64,000 nucleotides of DNA, from assembly GCF_023168165.1 (NCBI RefSeq), contig NZ_BQYJ01000001.1, positions 434,001 through 498,000 on the forward strand. The letters run 5' to 3'. This stretch comes from Niallia sp. NCCP-28. GTDB lineage: Bacteria; Bacillota; Bacilli; Bacillales; Cytobacillaceae. The notes below the pieces were generated by a model. That model was not told where the DNA came from. It saw only the letters and a program-made list of their open reading frames with translations, and made no database searches. The translations under genes were made by a program, and so were the position numbers. Shown here in pieces: positions 8,193 to 17,280 of the stretch; the first letter of the stretch is position 1, and every line of letters begins with the position of its first letter.

Positions 8193-9242
8193 TTAGCTAA
8201 AAACTCTTATCTCTTTTGGTTTAACATAAATAATATCGCCTTGTTTTACTTGTAATAAGCTATATTGTTCTTTTGTCAGCTCCACTTCCAAACTTTCATG
8301 CAAATCTGTTCGTACAGCATCCATCCGAACTGTATTCCCTACCTTTTGGATATGGCGAATAACGGATTTAATAGAGCTTTCATCACTTGGCTGTTTTTCA
8401 ATAATAAAATTATATGGTCTAACATAACCAATACCGTCTTCATTGCCAATTTCATCCTGAATAGTAAACATTGCAGTACCGGAAGCAAATTTTCCTTTCT
8501 CCATTCTTCCCTTAAATATATTGATGCTTCCTAAAAAATCATAAACAAAAGAATTAGCTGGACTTTCATACACTTCTTCTGGTGTGCCTATTTGTTCTAT
8601 TTTCCCTTCGTTCATAATAACAACCCTATCCGCAACATCTAATGCTTCTTCTTGATCATGTGTGACAAATATGCTGGTAATTTTATATTGATCATGAAGT
8701 TTTCTTAACCAACGTCTTAATTCTTTGCGAACCTTAGCATCTAGTGCACCAAAAGGCTCATCTAACAATAATATTTTTGGCTGCACAGCAAGAGCCCTGG
8801 CCAACGCAACTCTTTGCCTTTGTCCTCCAGATAATTGAGATGGGTATCGATCATGATAGTTGCTTAATTTAACAAGCTCCAATAATTCAGTCACTTTTTC
8901 TGCAATTTCTTTTTTGGTTGGCCTTTCTTTTTTCGGCTTTACACGTAAACCGTATGCTACATTTTCAAAAATAGTCATATGGCGAAATAGAGCGTAATGC
9001 TGAAAAACAAACCCAACATTTCTGTCTTTTACATGCTTTTCTGAAAAATTTTCTTCATCGACTAATATCATGCCTTGATCTTGGTATTCCAACCCTGCGA
9101 TAATACGCAGCAAGGATGTTTTCCCTGATCCAGAAGGACCTAATAAAGCAAGAAGTTCTCCTGTTTTAACTTCAAGGTTTATATCTTTTAATGCTTCATA
9201 AGAACCATAGTTTTTATGGATATTCTTAATATTTATGCTCAA
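8193..9242 (-). CDS. cysA: CysA, sulfate/thiosulfate ABC transporter ATPase
   Basis: A 349-aa ATP-binding subunit that powers sulfate uptake. Walker A is GPSGSGKT (about 35-42), the signature is [15 protein letters not shown] (about 135-149), Walker B is [12 protein letters not shown], and the switch His is in [11 protein letters not shown]-terminal TOBE-type regulatory domain (about 240-349) is present, as in CysA and other CUT1-like ATPases. It is the last gene of the operon sbp-cysT-cysW-cysA, 13 bp after cysW. B. subtilis takes up sulfate with the unrelated permease CysP, so this operon is an accessory difference from that species. Confidence 0.93.
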   Translation of the reverse strand: MSINIKNIHKNYGSYEALKDINLEVKTGELLALLGPSGSGKTSLLRIIAGLEYQDQGMILVDEENFSEKHVKDRNVGFVFQHYALFRHMTIFENVAYGLRVKPKKERPTKKEIAEKVTELLELVKLSNYHDRYPSQLSGGQRQRVALARALAVQPKILLLDEPFGALDAKVRKELRRWLRKLHDQYKITSIFVTHDQEEALDVADRVVIMNEGKIEQIGTPEEVYESPANSFVYDFLGSINIFKGRMEKGKFASGTAMFTIQDEIGNEDGIGYVRPYNFIIEKQPSDESSIKSVIRHIQKVGNTVRMDAVRTDLHESLEVELTKEQYSLLQVKQGDIIYVKPKEIRVFS

Positions 9243-9255
9243 CTGCCACCCCTCC

Positions 9256-10128
9256 TTACCGTTCTAATTCTAGATGTTTTGTTTTTGATTCCACAATACT
9301 TTTAATAATTAAAGAAATAATCGCAAAAACCGACATAAGCGATGCTACCGCAAAAGATGCTGAAAACTGATATTCGTTGTACAATATTTCAATATGAAGA
9401 GGCAATGTATTGGTTAATCCTCTAATATGGCCAGAAACAACAGATACAGCTCCAAATTCTCCAATTGTTCTTGCAGTAGCCAAAATCACTCCATGAAGCA
9501 AAGCCCACTTTATATTTGGAAGGGTAATATTCCAAAATGTTCTAAATCCTCCCGCTCCCAAGATAATTGAGGCCTCTTCTTCTGACGTGCCTTGACTTTG
9601 CATAATTGGTATTAGTTCACGGGCAATAAACGGAAATGTGACAAAAAGTGTTGCTAACACAATTCCTGGAACTGCAAAAATAATTTTTATATCATATTCC
9701 AGCAATATTTGTCCAAATGCTCCATGAAGACCAAATAATAGAACAAAAATAAGTCCTGCAATAACAGGTGAAACTGCAAATGGCAAATCAATTAAAGTGA
9801 TAAGAAGATTTTTTCCTTTAAATTCATATTTAGTGATTGCCCATGCTGCAATCACGCCAAATATCGTATTAATCGGCACAGCAATAATTACTACTAACAG
9901 CGTCAATTTAATAGCCGATAACGAATCTGGATTGGAAATTGCTTCAAAATAAACCCAAATCCCTTTTTCGAAGGCCTTTACAAAAATAGCAATCAAAGGA
10001 ACTACTAAAAAAAGCGTTAAAAATAGTAAAACAATACTAATCAATGCCCATTTTACTAACATAGGCTCCTTTTGTACTTTCATTTTATTATCTATGTTTT
10101 TTTGTTTAAGCTGTACGTTCGCATCCAT
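9256..10128 (-). CDS. cysW: CysW, sulfate ABC transporter permease
   Basis: A 290-aa inner membrane permease with about six transmembrane helices. The ABC-permease coupling motif is visible as [20 protein letters not shown]-like sequence (EAA loop with the conserved G) near residue 180. It pairs with CysT to form the sulfate channel energised by CysA. An AGGAGGA ribosome binding site precedes the ATG. The roughly 100-bp gap to cysT contains nothing that I can identify beyond AT-rich sequence. Confidence 0.92.
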   Translation of the reverse strand: MDANVQLKQKNIDNKMKVQKEPMLVKWALISIVLLFLTLFLVVPLIAIFVKAFEKGIWVYFEAISNPDSLSAIKLTLLVVIIAVPINTIFGVIAAWAITKYEFKGKNLLITLIDLPFAVSPVIAGLIFVLLFGLHGAFGQILLEYDIKIIFAVPGIVLATLFVTFPFIARELIPIMQSQGTSEEEASIILGAGGFRTFWNITLPNIKWALLHGVILATARTIGEFGAVSVVSGHIRGLTNTLPLHIEILYNEYQFSASFAVASLMSVFAIISLIIKSIVESKTKHLELER

Positions 10129-10229
10129 TCCTATCCTCCTGATAAATGGAACATAAAACGCTATTTTCTAAATAGGTATATTATCCAATTAAAATGAATT
10201 TTTTCTTTTGTTTATCTCAAACTAATAAT

Positions 10230-11066
10230 TTAAGAAATAAATTTTTTTCTATTCCACCATTGAAGTAGATTGATGCCAAATAAAATAAAAAATGTAATAA
10301 TCAGCATTCCGGCTGCAACAGCTGTAGCTCCTTCATAATCATACTGCTCTAGTTTCGTTATAATAATTAATGGTGAAATTTCCGTTTTATATGGCATATT
10401 TCCAGCAATAAACACAACCGATCCATATTCTCCTAAAGCTCGTGCAAAGGATAGGGAAAATCCAATAAAAATGCTTGGAATTATTTCTGGAAATATCACT
10501 TTAATGAATGTTTGCCACCTGTTGGCTCCTAATGCAGCAGATGCTTCCTCCACTTCCGCCTCCACGCTTGCCAACACCGGCTGAACCATTCTAACCACAA
10601 ATGGCAAACCAATAAAAACTAATGCGATGATTATTCCAATTGGCGTGAAAGCAATTTTAAAAGAAAAAAATTGGCCTATCCAGCCGTTGCTTGCATAAAG
10701 AGTAGTTAAAGTTATGCCAGCAACGGCTGTAGGCAATGCAAATGGCAAATCAACAAGGCCATCAATAAATCTTTTTCCTGGGAATTGATATCTGGTTAAG
10801 ACCCAGGCAATTAACACTCCAAAAAAAACATTGATTAGCGCTGCTGAAAAAGCAGTCAAAAAACTCAATTTATAGGACGCTAACACCCTTTTTTCTGTAA
10901 TGATATTCCAAAAACTATCTAAACCATTAGAAAAAGAATTTAGAAACACCATGGATAATGGAATTAGTACAATTAAGGAAAGGTAAAACAAGGTAAAACC
11001 TAATGTAAGCCGAAAACCAGGAATATAAGTTTTGTTAGCTTTTTGATTTATTGCTATTTTCCCCAT
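10230..11066 (-). CDS. cysT: CysT (CysU), sulfate ABC transporter permease
   Basis: A 278-aa permease with about six membrane helices and an EAA coupling loop (EVEEASAALGANRWQTF region, near residue 170-185). The C-terminal segment RALGEYGSVVFIAGNMPYKTEISPL contains the ARALGEYGSV pattern typical of CysT. It is encoded 32 bp downstream of the sulfate-binding protein gene, with which it should be co-transcribed. Confidence 0.93.
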   Translation of the reverse strand: MGKIAINQKANKTYIPGFRLTLGFTLFYLSLIVLIPLSMVFLNSFSNGLDSFWNIITEKRVLASYKLSFLTAFSAALINVFFGVLIAWVLTRYQFPGKRFIDGLVDLPFALPTAVAGITLTTLYASNGWIGQFFSFKIAFTPIGIIIALVFIGLPFVVRMVQPVLASVEAEVEEASAALGANRWQTFIKVIFPEIIPSIFIGFSLSFARALGEYGSVVFIAGNMPYKTEISPLIIITKLEQYDYEGATAVAAGMLIITFFILFGINLLQWWNRKKFIS

Positions 11067-11098
11067 TTCACACCATCACTTTATCGATTGCAGAAACT

Positions 11099-12133
11099 TT
11101 ATTGTTCATATATTTCATCAAAAGTTCCTCCATCATTAAAATGTTTTTCTTGTGCTTTTTTCCATCCGCCAAACTCTTTATCCACTGTAACTAAATCAAT
11201 ATCTGCAAATTGATTTTTATATTTTTTTAAGATTTCTTCATTTCTTGGACGATAGAAGTTTTTAGCCGCAATTTCTTGGCCTTCATCTGTATATAAATAT
11301 TTTAAATACGCTTCTGCCACTTCTTTTGTTCCTTTTTTATCTACTACTTTATCAACGATGGAAACAGGCGGTTCAGCTAAAATGCTGATAGATGGATTAA
11401 TAATTTCAAATTTATCTGAGCCAAATTCTTTTAATGTTAAGTATGCTTCGTTTTCCCATGCAATTAAAACATCGCCTATCCCGCGCTCCACAAAAGTAGT
11501 AGTAGCTCCTCTGGCACCTGAATCTAGCACTTCCACATTTTTATATAATTTTTTCATAAATCCTTTTGTTTGTTCTTCATCTCCGCCATTTTGTTTATCT
11601 GCATATGCCCATGCAGCTAAGTAGTTCCATCTTGCCCCACCTGAAGTTTTTGGATTTGGCGTAATAACAGACACATCTTTTTTCACTAAATCATTCCAAT
11701 CTTTGATCCCTTTAGGATTACCTTTTTTTACTAGAAAAACAATACTAGAAGTATAAGGCGTTGAATTATCTGGCAGTCTTTTTTGCCATTCTTTATCAAT
11801 TAAATTAGCTCCATCTGCAATGGCATCAATATCATATGCAAGCGCCAATGTGACAACATCTGCTTCAAGCCCATCAATAACAGCTCTTCCTTGTTTTCCT
11901 GAACCTCCATGGGATTGTTTAATCGTAACCGTTTGTCCTGTTTTCTCTTTCCAATCTTTCGCAAAAGCCTGATTAAATTCTTGATAGAGTTCTCTCGTTG
12001 GATCATAGGAAACATTTAATAATTCTACATTTTCAGCCTCTTTTTTAGCGCTTTTTTCTTTTTCATTTCCGCATGCAGCAAGCACGCCTATCAATAGAAT
12101 AAATGAAACTAGTAAAATAGCAGTTTTTTTCAT
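11099..12133 (-). CDS. sbp: Sulfate-binding lipoprotein
   Basis: A 344-aa extracytoplasmic solute-binding protein of the sulfate/thiosulfate family, first gene of the transporter operon. The signal peptide ends in the lipobox LAAC with the lipidated Cys at residue 21. Mature-protein features of the family are [14 protein letters not shown] near the N terminus, SHGGSGKQ, and a central [15 protein letters not shown] segment that lines the sulfate site. An AAGGGGGAAAG site precedes the ATG. The leader holds a strong terminator-like hairpin, so expression is probably controlled by attenuation. Confidence 0.94.
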   Translation of the reverse strand: MKKTAILLVSFILLIGVLAACGNEKEKSAKKEAENVELLNVSYDPTRELYQEFNQAFAKDWKEKTGQTVTIKQSHGGSGKQGRAVIDGLEADVVTLALAYDIDAIADGANLIDKEWQKRLPDNSTPYTSSIVFLVKKGNPKGIKDWNDLVKKDVSVITPNPKTSGGARWNYLAAWAYADKQNGGDEEQTKGFMKKLYKNVEVLDSGARGATTTFVERGIGDVLIAWENEAYLTLKEFGSDKFEIINPSISILAEPPVSIVDKVVDKKGTKEVAEAYLKYLYTDEGQEIAAKNFYRPRNEEILKKYKNQFADIDLVTVDKEFGGWKKAQEKHFNDGGTFDEIYEQ

Positions 12134-12163
12134 TTTTCTTTCCCCCTTAAAAATGGCTACAAA

Positions 12164-12207
12164 AAAGGCATATTACCCCCTTTTTATGTGATAGGTAATA
12201 TGCCTTT
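12164..12207 (-). terminator. Leader terminator (attenuator candidate) before sbp
   Basis: A perfect 14-bp stem (arms 12164-12177 and 12194-12207) is followed on the minus strand by TTTTTTG, about 30 nt before the sbp start and downstream of a good promoter. As drawn, it would block the operon unless antitermination occurs. No S-box, T-box or other known sulfur riboswitch signature was recognised in the 70-nt leader. Confidence 0.75.
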
Positions 12208-12252
12208 AGTTGTCTAATCAGCATTGTTAATATTATTTTTTCTTTTATATAG

Positions 12253-12280
12253 ATTAAACTATATTATCCCTATTTGTCAA
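12253..12280 (-). promoter_or_regulatory. Promoter of the sulfate transporter operon
   Basis: TTGACA, 16-nt spacer, TTTAAT on the minus strand, about 45 nt before the leader hairpin. Confidence 0.65.
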
Positions 12281-12505
12281 CTCGGTTTTATTTTTTTCGG
12301 TCCTTCCCTCTACATTTATCCATACTTTACCCATTCTCTTGCGTTTTATCTCTATTGAACAAGGTTTTGCGACTCTCCCTTAAGCGATTAGGAGCAGAAC
12401 AAGAACCTAAATGGGGAGTAGCTTATCAAGTAAAAAATCTAATCCAGGCTACAGTACCCACTACTTGCAGCAATGTTTGTGCGGCCTTTTTATTCTATCG
12501 TGCAA

Positions 12506-12556
12506 AAAAAACAATCAGCAAGGGATGTGCCCCGCTGATGGTTAGTTTCACTTTAT
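12506..12556. repeat. Repeat copy B, also terminator of the M23 peptidase gene
   Basis: AACAATCAGC and GCTGATGGTT arms are followed by AGTTTCACTTTAT. The same blocks occur at 44807-44859, with the last one also at 51804-51818. On the minus strand the hairpin is followed by TTTTTTT and lies directly after the peptidase stop, so the repeat supplies its terminator. The stretch 12281-12505 holds nothing else that I can name. Confidence 0.7.
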
Positions 12557-13353
12557 TTAATAAGCAATTTCTCCCCCTCTATAATCACATCAGATTGTTT
12601 ATTATTCCATCTTTTCAGTTCAGCCACTGATACATTATCCCTTTTCGCAATCGACCATAATGTATCATTCGCTTTAATGGTATAAACAATTACTTTTCTG
12701 GCAGACTTTTTCGCCTTATCCTTATGCAAGGCTGCTTTATTTTCTTCTGCTAAGGGCATACTTTTTACTACTTCTACTGATTTCCGTTTTTTATTCTCTT
12801 TGCTAGCTGTCAGCTTTTCCTTTTGCACAGAAGCATGGACAGCTTGCCCTACCTCTACTTTTCCTAAAGCTACCATTGGATCTACAGCATTCTTTTTTGT
12901 AATTGTCCATTCCTTATTATGTATTTCAAAATGAAGATGAACACCAGAGGAATTGCCTGTACTCCCCATTTTTCCGATCACTTGTCCTTTTTTCACTCGA
13001 TCATTTTGCTTTACCATTCTTTTATTTAAATGGGCATAGACTGTTTCAAGCCCGCTAGCATGCTTAATAAACACTACATTTCCATAAGAATTGGAATAAT
13101 AAGATTTCATCACCATTCCACTATCGACAACATAAACTGATTCATTTATACTTCCAGCAATATCGATTCCTTTATGATGTCCATTTCTCGTATTATATAA
13201 ATCAGAAATGATGCCATCACTTGGCCAAGCCCAATCCTTTGTTCGTTCTGCAATGGATGAGGCATCTGCTTCTTTTATACTGACTAAAAACAATAAACAA
13301 AACATTGTCAAAAAACGCATTGTTTTTATTTGTTTCTTCCTGTAATCTTCCAT
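12553..13353 (-). CDS. Secreted M23 peptidase with C-terminal LysM domain
   Basis: About 266 aa. A signal peptide (about 12-32, ending near EADASS) is followed by a lysostaphin-type M23 metallopeptidase (about 40-160): zinc ligands in HHKGIDIAG and in GVHLHFEIH. A Lys-rich linker (about 170-215) joins a C-terminal LysM domain (VYTIKANDTLWSIA). It should cleave peptidoglycan cross-bridges or stem peptides at the cell or spore wall. The ATG at 13353 has AAAGGAGG just upstream; the longer frame from 13476 lacks a site. It is not one of the B. subtilis genes expected here. A LytH- or SpoIIQ-like role is possible, but no ortholog could be assigned. Confidence 0.85.
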   Translation of the reverse strand: MEDYRKKQIKTMRFLTMFCLLFLVSIKEADASSIAERTKDWAWPSDGIISDLYNTRNGHHKGIDIAGSINESVYVVDSGMVMKSYYSNSYGNVVFIKHASGLETVYAHLNKRMVKQNDRVKKGQVIGKMGSTGNSSGVHLHFEIHNKEWTITKKNAVDPMVALGKVEVGQAVHASVQKEKLTASKENKKRKSVEVVKSMPLAEENKAALHKDKAKKSARKVIVYTIKANDTLWSIAKRDNVSVAELKRWNNKQSDVIIEGEKLLIK

Positions 13354-13641
13354 CTTTTCCTCCTTTATAATGATTGAGAACATAAAAAGTTCCTGCCATT
13401 TTAAAAGCACGCCTTCAAGATGTCGGTTACGATCAGCTTCTAATCCCTTTTCTTTCTCGAAAATCCCCAAAAACAAAGTTCTTTTAAATCATGGGTTATC
13501 TGGCAAGATATGTCTTAAAAAGGAAACAACAAAGCTTATTATTTCTGTTGTATGAAAAACTATGCATCAAATTTTTTGTTGTATGCATCCATTATAAAAA
13601 ATTGATATAATAAAACAAAATGCTTGTCAGCCACTGCAAAC

Positions 13642-13667
13642 AAAAAAAGCAGGGAATCCCCGCTTTT
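13642..13667 (-). terminator. Terminator of the glycerate kinase gene
   Basis: AAAGCGGGG/CCCTGCTTT hairpin with a T-run on the minus strand, 12 bp past the glxK stop. Confidence 0.75.
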
Positions 13668-13678
13668 GCAAATAGTTT

Positions 13679-14806
13679 CTATAATAAACGAGCAATATTT
13701 TCACAAGTTCTTTCTACGTTTTTTGGACCTTCTTTTAATAAGTCTTCTAAACCGCAAGCCTTAGGTATAATGCCGAATATTGCATCGATTCCCTCTTTAT
13801 ACAAAACATCTATACCTTCTCCCACATAACCGGCTATCGCAATTACTTTTACATTCTGTTCTTTCGCGGCTTTAGCAACTCCATATGGGGTTTTGCCATA
13901 CTGTGTTTGAAAATCGATGCCTCCTTCACCAGTGAATACAAAATCAGCTTCTTTTATTTTTTCTTTTAAGCGGGAGTATTCAATCACTAAATCGATGCCT
14001 TTTTTTAAAACTGCATTTGTAAAAATCAATAAACCCGCACCTAATCCCCCTGCTGCACCAGCTCCAGGATAATCTTTTATATCAATCTCTAATTGTTTTT
14101 TAACGATTGAAGCATAATGAGCTAAATTTTGATCCAATTGCTCAGCCATCTCTTTTGTTGCTCCCTTTTGTGGGCCAAACACAAAAGAAGCTCCATTTTC
14201 TCCACATAAAGGGTTTGTTACATCACAGGCAACCATCAGCTCTACCTTAGCTAATCTTTTATCTATATGAGAACAATCAATTTTATTTAATAGATTTAAA
14301 GAACCTCCCCCGCGCGGCAGATAATTTCCATATCCATCCAGAAATTTCACTCCAAGAGCTTCTGCCATTCCTGTGCCTCCATCATTTGTAGCGCTTCCAC
14401 CAATGCCGATAATAATTCTTTTCGCCTTTTTATTTAGACATTCTATTATTAGTTCACCTGTTCCATATGTAGTCGCCACAAGAGGATTTCGGGTATTCTT
14501 ATCCACAAGATGAATGCCGCTCGCTTCTGCCATCTCGATGACAGCTGTTTCTTTATCTCCCATTATTCCGTATGTGGCCTTTACTGCATTTCCAAGAGGG
14601 CCAGTTACATAAACAGAATACAACTTTCCATCTGTAGCATCCACTAAGGATTGCACGGTTCCTTCTCCCCCATCGGCCATCGGAACATGAATAAATTTTC
14701 CATTTGGAAACACTTTTTTAATGCCCCGTTCCATTGCAATGCATACTTCTTTTGCCGTCATGCTTTCTTTAAATGAATCTGGTGCAAACACAAACGTTTT
14801 TGTCAT
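13679..14806 (-). CDS. glxK: Glycerate kinase (GlxK/GarK family)
   Basis: A 375-aa class II glycerate kinase, converting glycerate to phosphoglycerate with ATP. The N terminus KTFVFAPDSFKESMTA, the VPMADGGEGT segment and GGSATNDGGTGMAEALG are hallmark motifs. The ATG at 14806 is preceded by GGGGGCG; the open frame runs 25 codons further upstream without a ribosome binding site. The gene stands alone, between the M23 peptidase and rsiX, with its own terminator. Whether glycerate 2- or 3-phosphate is made cannot be read from the sequence. Confidence 0.93.
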   Translation of the reverse strand: MTKTFVFAPDSFKESMTAKEVCIAMERGIKKVFPNGKFIHVPMADGGEGTVQSLVDATDGKLYSVYVTGPLGNAVKATYGIMGDKETAVIEMAEASGIHLVDKNTRNPLVATTYGTGELIIECLNKKAKRIIIGIGGSATNDGGTGMAEALGVKFLDGYGNYLPRGGGSLNLLNKIDCSHIDKRLAKVELMVACDVTNPLCGENGASFVFGPQKGATKEMAEQLDQNLAHYASIVKKQLEIDIKDYPGAGAAGGLGAGLLIFTNAVLKKGIDLVIEYSRLKEKIKEADFVFTGEGGIDFQTQYGKTPYGVAKAAKEQNVKVIAIAGYVGEGIDVLYKEGIDAIFGIIPKACGLEDLLKEGPKNVERTCENIARLL

Positions 14807-14913
14807 AAACACGCCCCCTAAAGTGAACTTTTCAGCTAAAACCACTATAAACCAGAAAACTAAAAAACTGTTATTCTCCATTAAAAAAGCAATACAATCA
14901 AACTTTACTAGTT

Positions 14914-14942
14914 AAAAAAGGGCAATAATTAAAACATTGCCC
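14914..14942 (-). terminator. Terminator of sigX-rsiX
   Basis: AGGGCAAT/ATTGCCCT hairpin followed on the minus strand by TTTTTT, directly after the rsiX stop. Confidence 0.8.
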
Positions 14943-14960
14943 TAAGAAACAAACACTCTC

Positions 14961-16136
14961 CTATCTTACATCTCTTTTATTTGGTGCAACAGGCACTGCT
15001 ATTGCTTTTGAAAGGGAAAATCTGCCAATTTGCTTTAACTTGGCATTTTCAAATTTTACAGTGGAAAAATGAAAATCTTTTGCCGTCAATAAAATGGATT
15101 CTATTGCTTGAAGAGTAATTGCATTTTCCTCTAGTTTACTGCCATTTGTTAAAAAGAGAGTAAGCTGGCCTTTAGTTTTATCTTTAATAATTTTGGCAAA
15201 ATGAATAGTGTTGGGAATCGAGGACTTCAGCCCTAAAATTTCATTATCTTTCCTCATTTCATAAAAAGCCGTTTCTATATCTTGATAGGAATCTAATGAT
15301 GGCACATAAAACGGACGATTCCCTTCTATCTTATTGGAAGCTAAAAGAAAATATCCTCTGTTCTCTAATTCGGTATATTGATAAGACATTTTTTCGCCAA
15401 AATTGCCAAATTCAATGCCTGGCTGATTTTCTGTCATAAATGTTACTTCTTTTCCTCCAACGTTTTGTAATTGTTGATTTATGATAGCAGAATAAAAGTT
15501 TATTCCATTGGAAGGAAAAGCAGTTAACTCTTTTTCAATAGTCACTGACACGATTTTGTTCTTTTCATCAAATTGAATGTCTGCTTGAATAGGATAAGAT
15601 TCTTTTAAATGCCAATTCTTTTCTGTCAACTTACTCATATTATCCATGTACAGCTGAAAACGAGAATTCTGATTCGGGTTATCTGCTACTATGCTAATCG
15701 GTACAACTACTTGCATAGCAGCATCTGGGATTGGGTAAGTCAGTACCTCCTTGTTTTGTATATCTTCCTGATAAACAGCATTTGCTTCGAGCAGCGTATT
15801 GCCTTGATCGAGGCTTAGGCTGTCCGAGGTGTCTTCTTCCTGTTTAGCTATTTTATCTTTTGCTTTTAATGCGATCATATTAGAATTATCCCATGAACGT
15901 TTATTCGTTTCATTTTCTGCCCCATTTTGAATAATGCCGTTAATAATAATCAAAAAAAGAAGCAGAGAACAAGCCGTGGCAATTATGGGAATATTCCAGA
16001 TTCCTTTGCGGCGCCTATTTATTTTTTTATCTATCTGTTGATAAACCTTCTGTTTCGTCCTATGGTCTTTTAGTGCAGGCAGCTGTTTTAAAAGCTCTGT
16101 AACTTTTTCATCGCTCCACTCGGATTTTTTTGTCAT
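14961..16136 (-). CDS. rsiX: RsiX, membrane anti-sigma factor for sigma-X
   Basis: A 391-aa single-pass protein. A short cytoplasmic N-terminal region (about 1-45, KSEWSDEKVTELLKQLP) should hold sigma-X inactive. One membrane helix (about 46-66) is followed by a large extracellular part. It overlaps sigX by 29 bp and follows it directly, the usual arrangement for an ECF sigma factor and its anti-sigma. Assignment to RsiX rests on position (resE-sigX-rsiX as in B. subtilis) and topology, since anti-sigma factors diverge quickly. Confidence 0.85.
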   Translation of the reverse strand: MTKKSEWSDEKVTELLKQLPALKDHRTKQKVYQQIDKKINRRRKGIWNIPIIATACSLLLFLIIINGIIQNGAENETNKRSWDNSNMIALKAKDKIAKQEEDTSDSLSLDQGNTLLEANAVYQEDIQNKEVLTYPIPDAAMQVVVPISIVADNPNQNSRFQLYMDNMSKLTEKNWHLKESYPIQADIQFDEKNKIVSVTIEKELTAFPSNGINFYSAIINQQLQNVGGKEVTFMTENQPGIEFGNFGEKMSYQYTELENRGYFLLASNKIEGNRPFYVPSLDSYQDIETAFYEMRKDNEILGLKSSIPNTIHFAKIIKDKTKGQLTLFLTNGSKLEENAITLQAIESILLTAKDFHFSTVKFENAKLKQIGRFSLSKAIAVPVAPNKRDVR

Positions 16137-16659
16137 ATTCTTCCTCCTCTCTATATATGTCCTCCATTCTTTTCTTTAACACTTTCAGTGCACGATGCTG
16201 AGTCGTTTTCACTTTGCTTTCTGTCCATCCTAATGCATTCGCAGTTTCCGCAATCGATTGTTCCTGTATATAGCGCATAATGATAACCATTCGCTGATCT
16301 ACCGTACACAGCTTTAATGCGTTATATATTTTTTGGATTTCTTCTGATTGCAAAACAAGTTCTTCTGGCATTAGCTCTTCTATTTTGATTTGCTGCTTTG
16401 TCCAATCAAATTTCTCTATAATTTTCGTTTTGATGCTTTTTTGTTTGCGAAAATGATCAATCGCAACATTTTTGGCAATACTGAATAGCCATGTTTTTTG
16501 TGAGCTTTTCCCCTCAAACCGCTTATATGATTTAAATACACGAATATATACTTCCTGCATCAAATCTTCTGCAGTTTCTTTATGCTGCACCATATATAAT
16601 AAAAATTGAAAAACGTCATGATGATACTTGTCGTATAGGTCATCAAAAACGGAGTTCAT
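16108..16659 (-). CDS. sigX: ECF sigma factor SigX
   Basis: A 183-aa extracytoplasmic-function sigma factor. Region 2 (about 5-75) includes AEDLMQEVYIRVFKSYKRFEG and TWLFSIAKNVAIDHFRK. Region 4 (about 115-165) includes the helix-turn-helix QSIAETANALGWTESKVKTTQHRALKVL. In B. subtilis sigma-X controls cell-envelope charge and resistance to cationic peptides. Location after resE and overlap with rsiX support the name. An ECF promoter lies about 30 bp upstream, implying autoregulation. The gene is separated from resE by a terminator and a MITE-like element. Confidence 0.92.
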   Translation of the reverse strand: MNSVFDDLYDKYHHDVFQFLLYMVQHKETAEDLMQEVYIRVFKSYKRFEGKSSQKTWLFSIAKNVAIDHFRKQKSIKTKIIEKFDWTKQQIKIEELMPEELVLQSEEIQKIYNALKLCTVDQRMVIIMRYIQEQSIAETANALGWTESKVKTTQHRALKVLKKRMEDIYREEEEYDKKIRVER

Positions 16660-16686
16660 GTCTTCCCCTCCCCGTTCCTTTAATTA

Positions 16687-16713
16687 GTCGAACTTTATGT
16701 AACAATAGTTTCA
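16687..16713 (-). promoter_or_regulatory. ECF (sigma-X-type) autoregulatory promoter of sigX
   Basis: TGAAAC, 17-nt spacer, CGAC on the minus strand, close to the sigma-X consensus. Two TGTAAC hexamers, 22 bp apart, lie further upstream (16739-16744 and 16761-16766) without obvious -10 partners. Confidence 0.7.
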
Positions 16714-16799
16714 TCTTCATAAAAAAAATATTCATTTTGTTACATACCAAAAATAATTACGTTACATATCCTCGATTTTATGCAGCATGCTAATCCCCC

Positions 16800-17181
16800 G
16801 TTTTTTCAAGGCTGTTTTCATATAGTATATCGCCCTTTGGCTTGCATGCTAAATACACTTCGCTTTCCGCGAGGCGAGCGCAGAGCCGCTTCGCCGCCTC
16901 ATTCCTGCCGGTTCTCTCCTAGCTCGCCAATCCCACAGGAGTCTACATATATTCATCCCGCTCAATAACCCTAAAAACTTTTTCATCTTATTTAATAAGC
17001 AACCGTTTTTTAGAAAAGAGCATTTCCAAAGGCTATCCTCTAAAAAACCGCTGTTTTAAACAGGTTTCATTCATTCAATCCGTTGATATAGAAGATGATT
17101 TTCTCTCCAGAATTCCCGCGGAAAACGAGCATCCTAGAAAGGAAATCAACTAACTCTATGAAAACAGCCTTCTCAAAAAAC
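16800..17181. mobile_element. MITE-like element with terminal inverted repeats
   Basis: A non-coding segment of about 380 bp is bounded by inverted repeats of 27 and 29 bp (16800-16826 and 17153-17181) sharing AAGGCTGTTTTCATA. Its interior is locally GC-rich (16855-16945, with CTTCGCTTTCCGCG) and contains a second inverted motif (CCGCGGAAAACGAGC at 17116-17130). It has no transposase and sits between resE and sigX. A target-site duplication is not clear. Confidence 0.6.
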
Positions 17182-17188
17182 TACTAAT

Positions 17189-17218
17189 AAAAAAAGGAAG
17201 GTATCTAAACTCCTTCCC
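17189..17218 (-). terminator. Terminator of the res operon after resE
   Basis: GGAAGG/CCTTCC stem followed on the minus strand by TTTTTTT; about 60 bp past the resE stop. Confidence 0.75.
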
Positions 17219-17280
17219 ATACGTTCTATTATGTGAAATTGTTTCTTATGAATCAAGAATAATCGTCATTTTCTCTTATT

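Noticed and set aside
12208-12252. S-box or T-box in the sbp leader
   Set aside because: The leader is too short and lacks the GGTACC-like and T-box (AGGGTGG) signatures.
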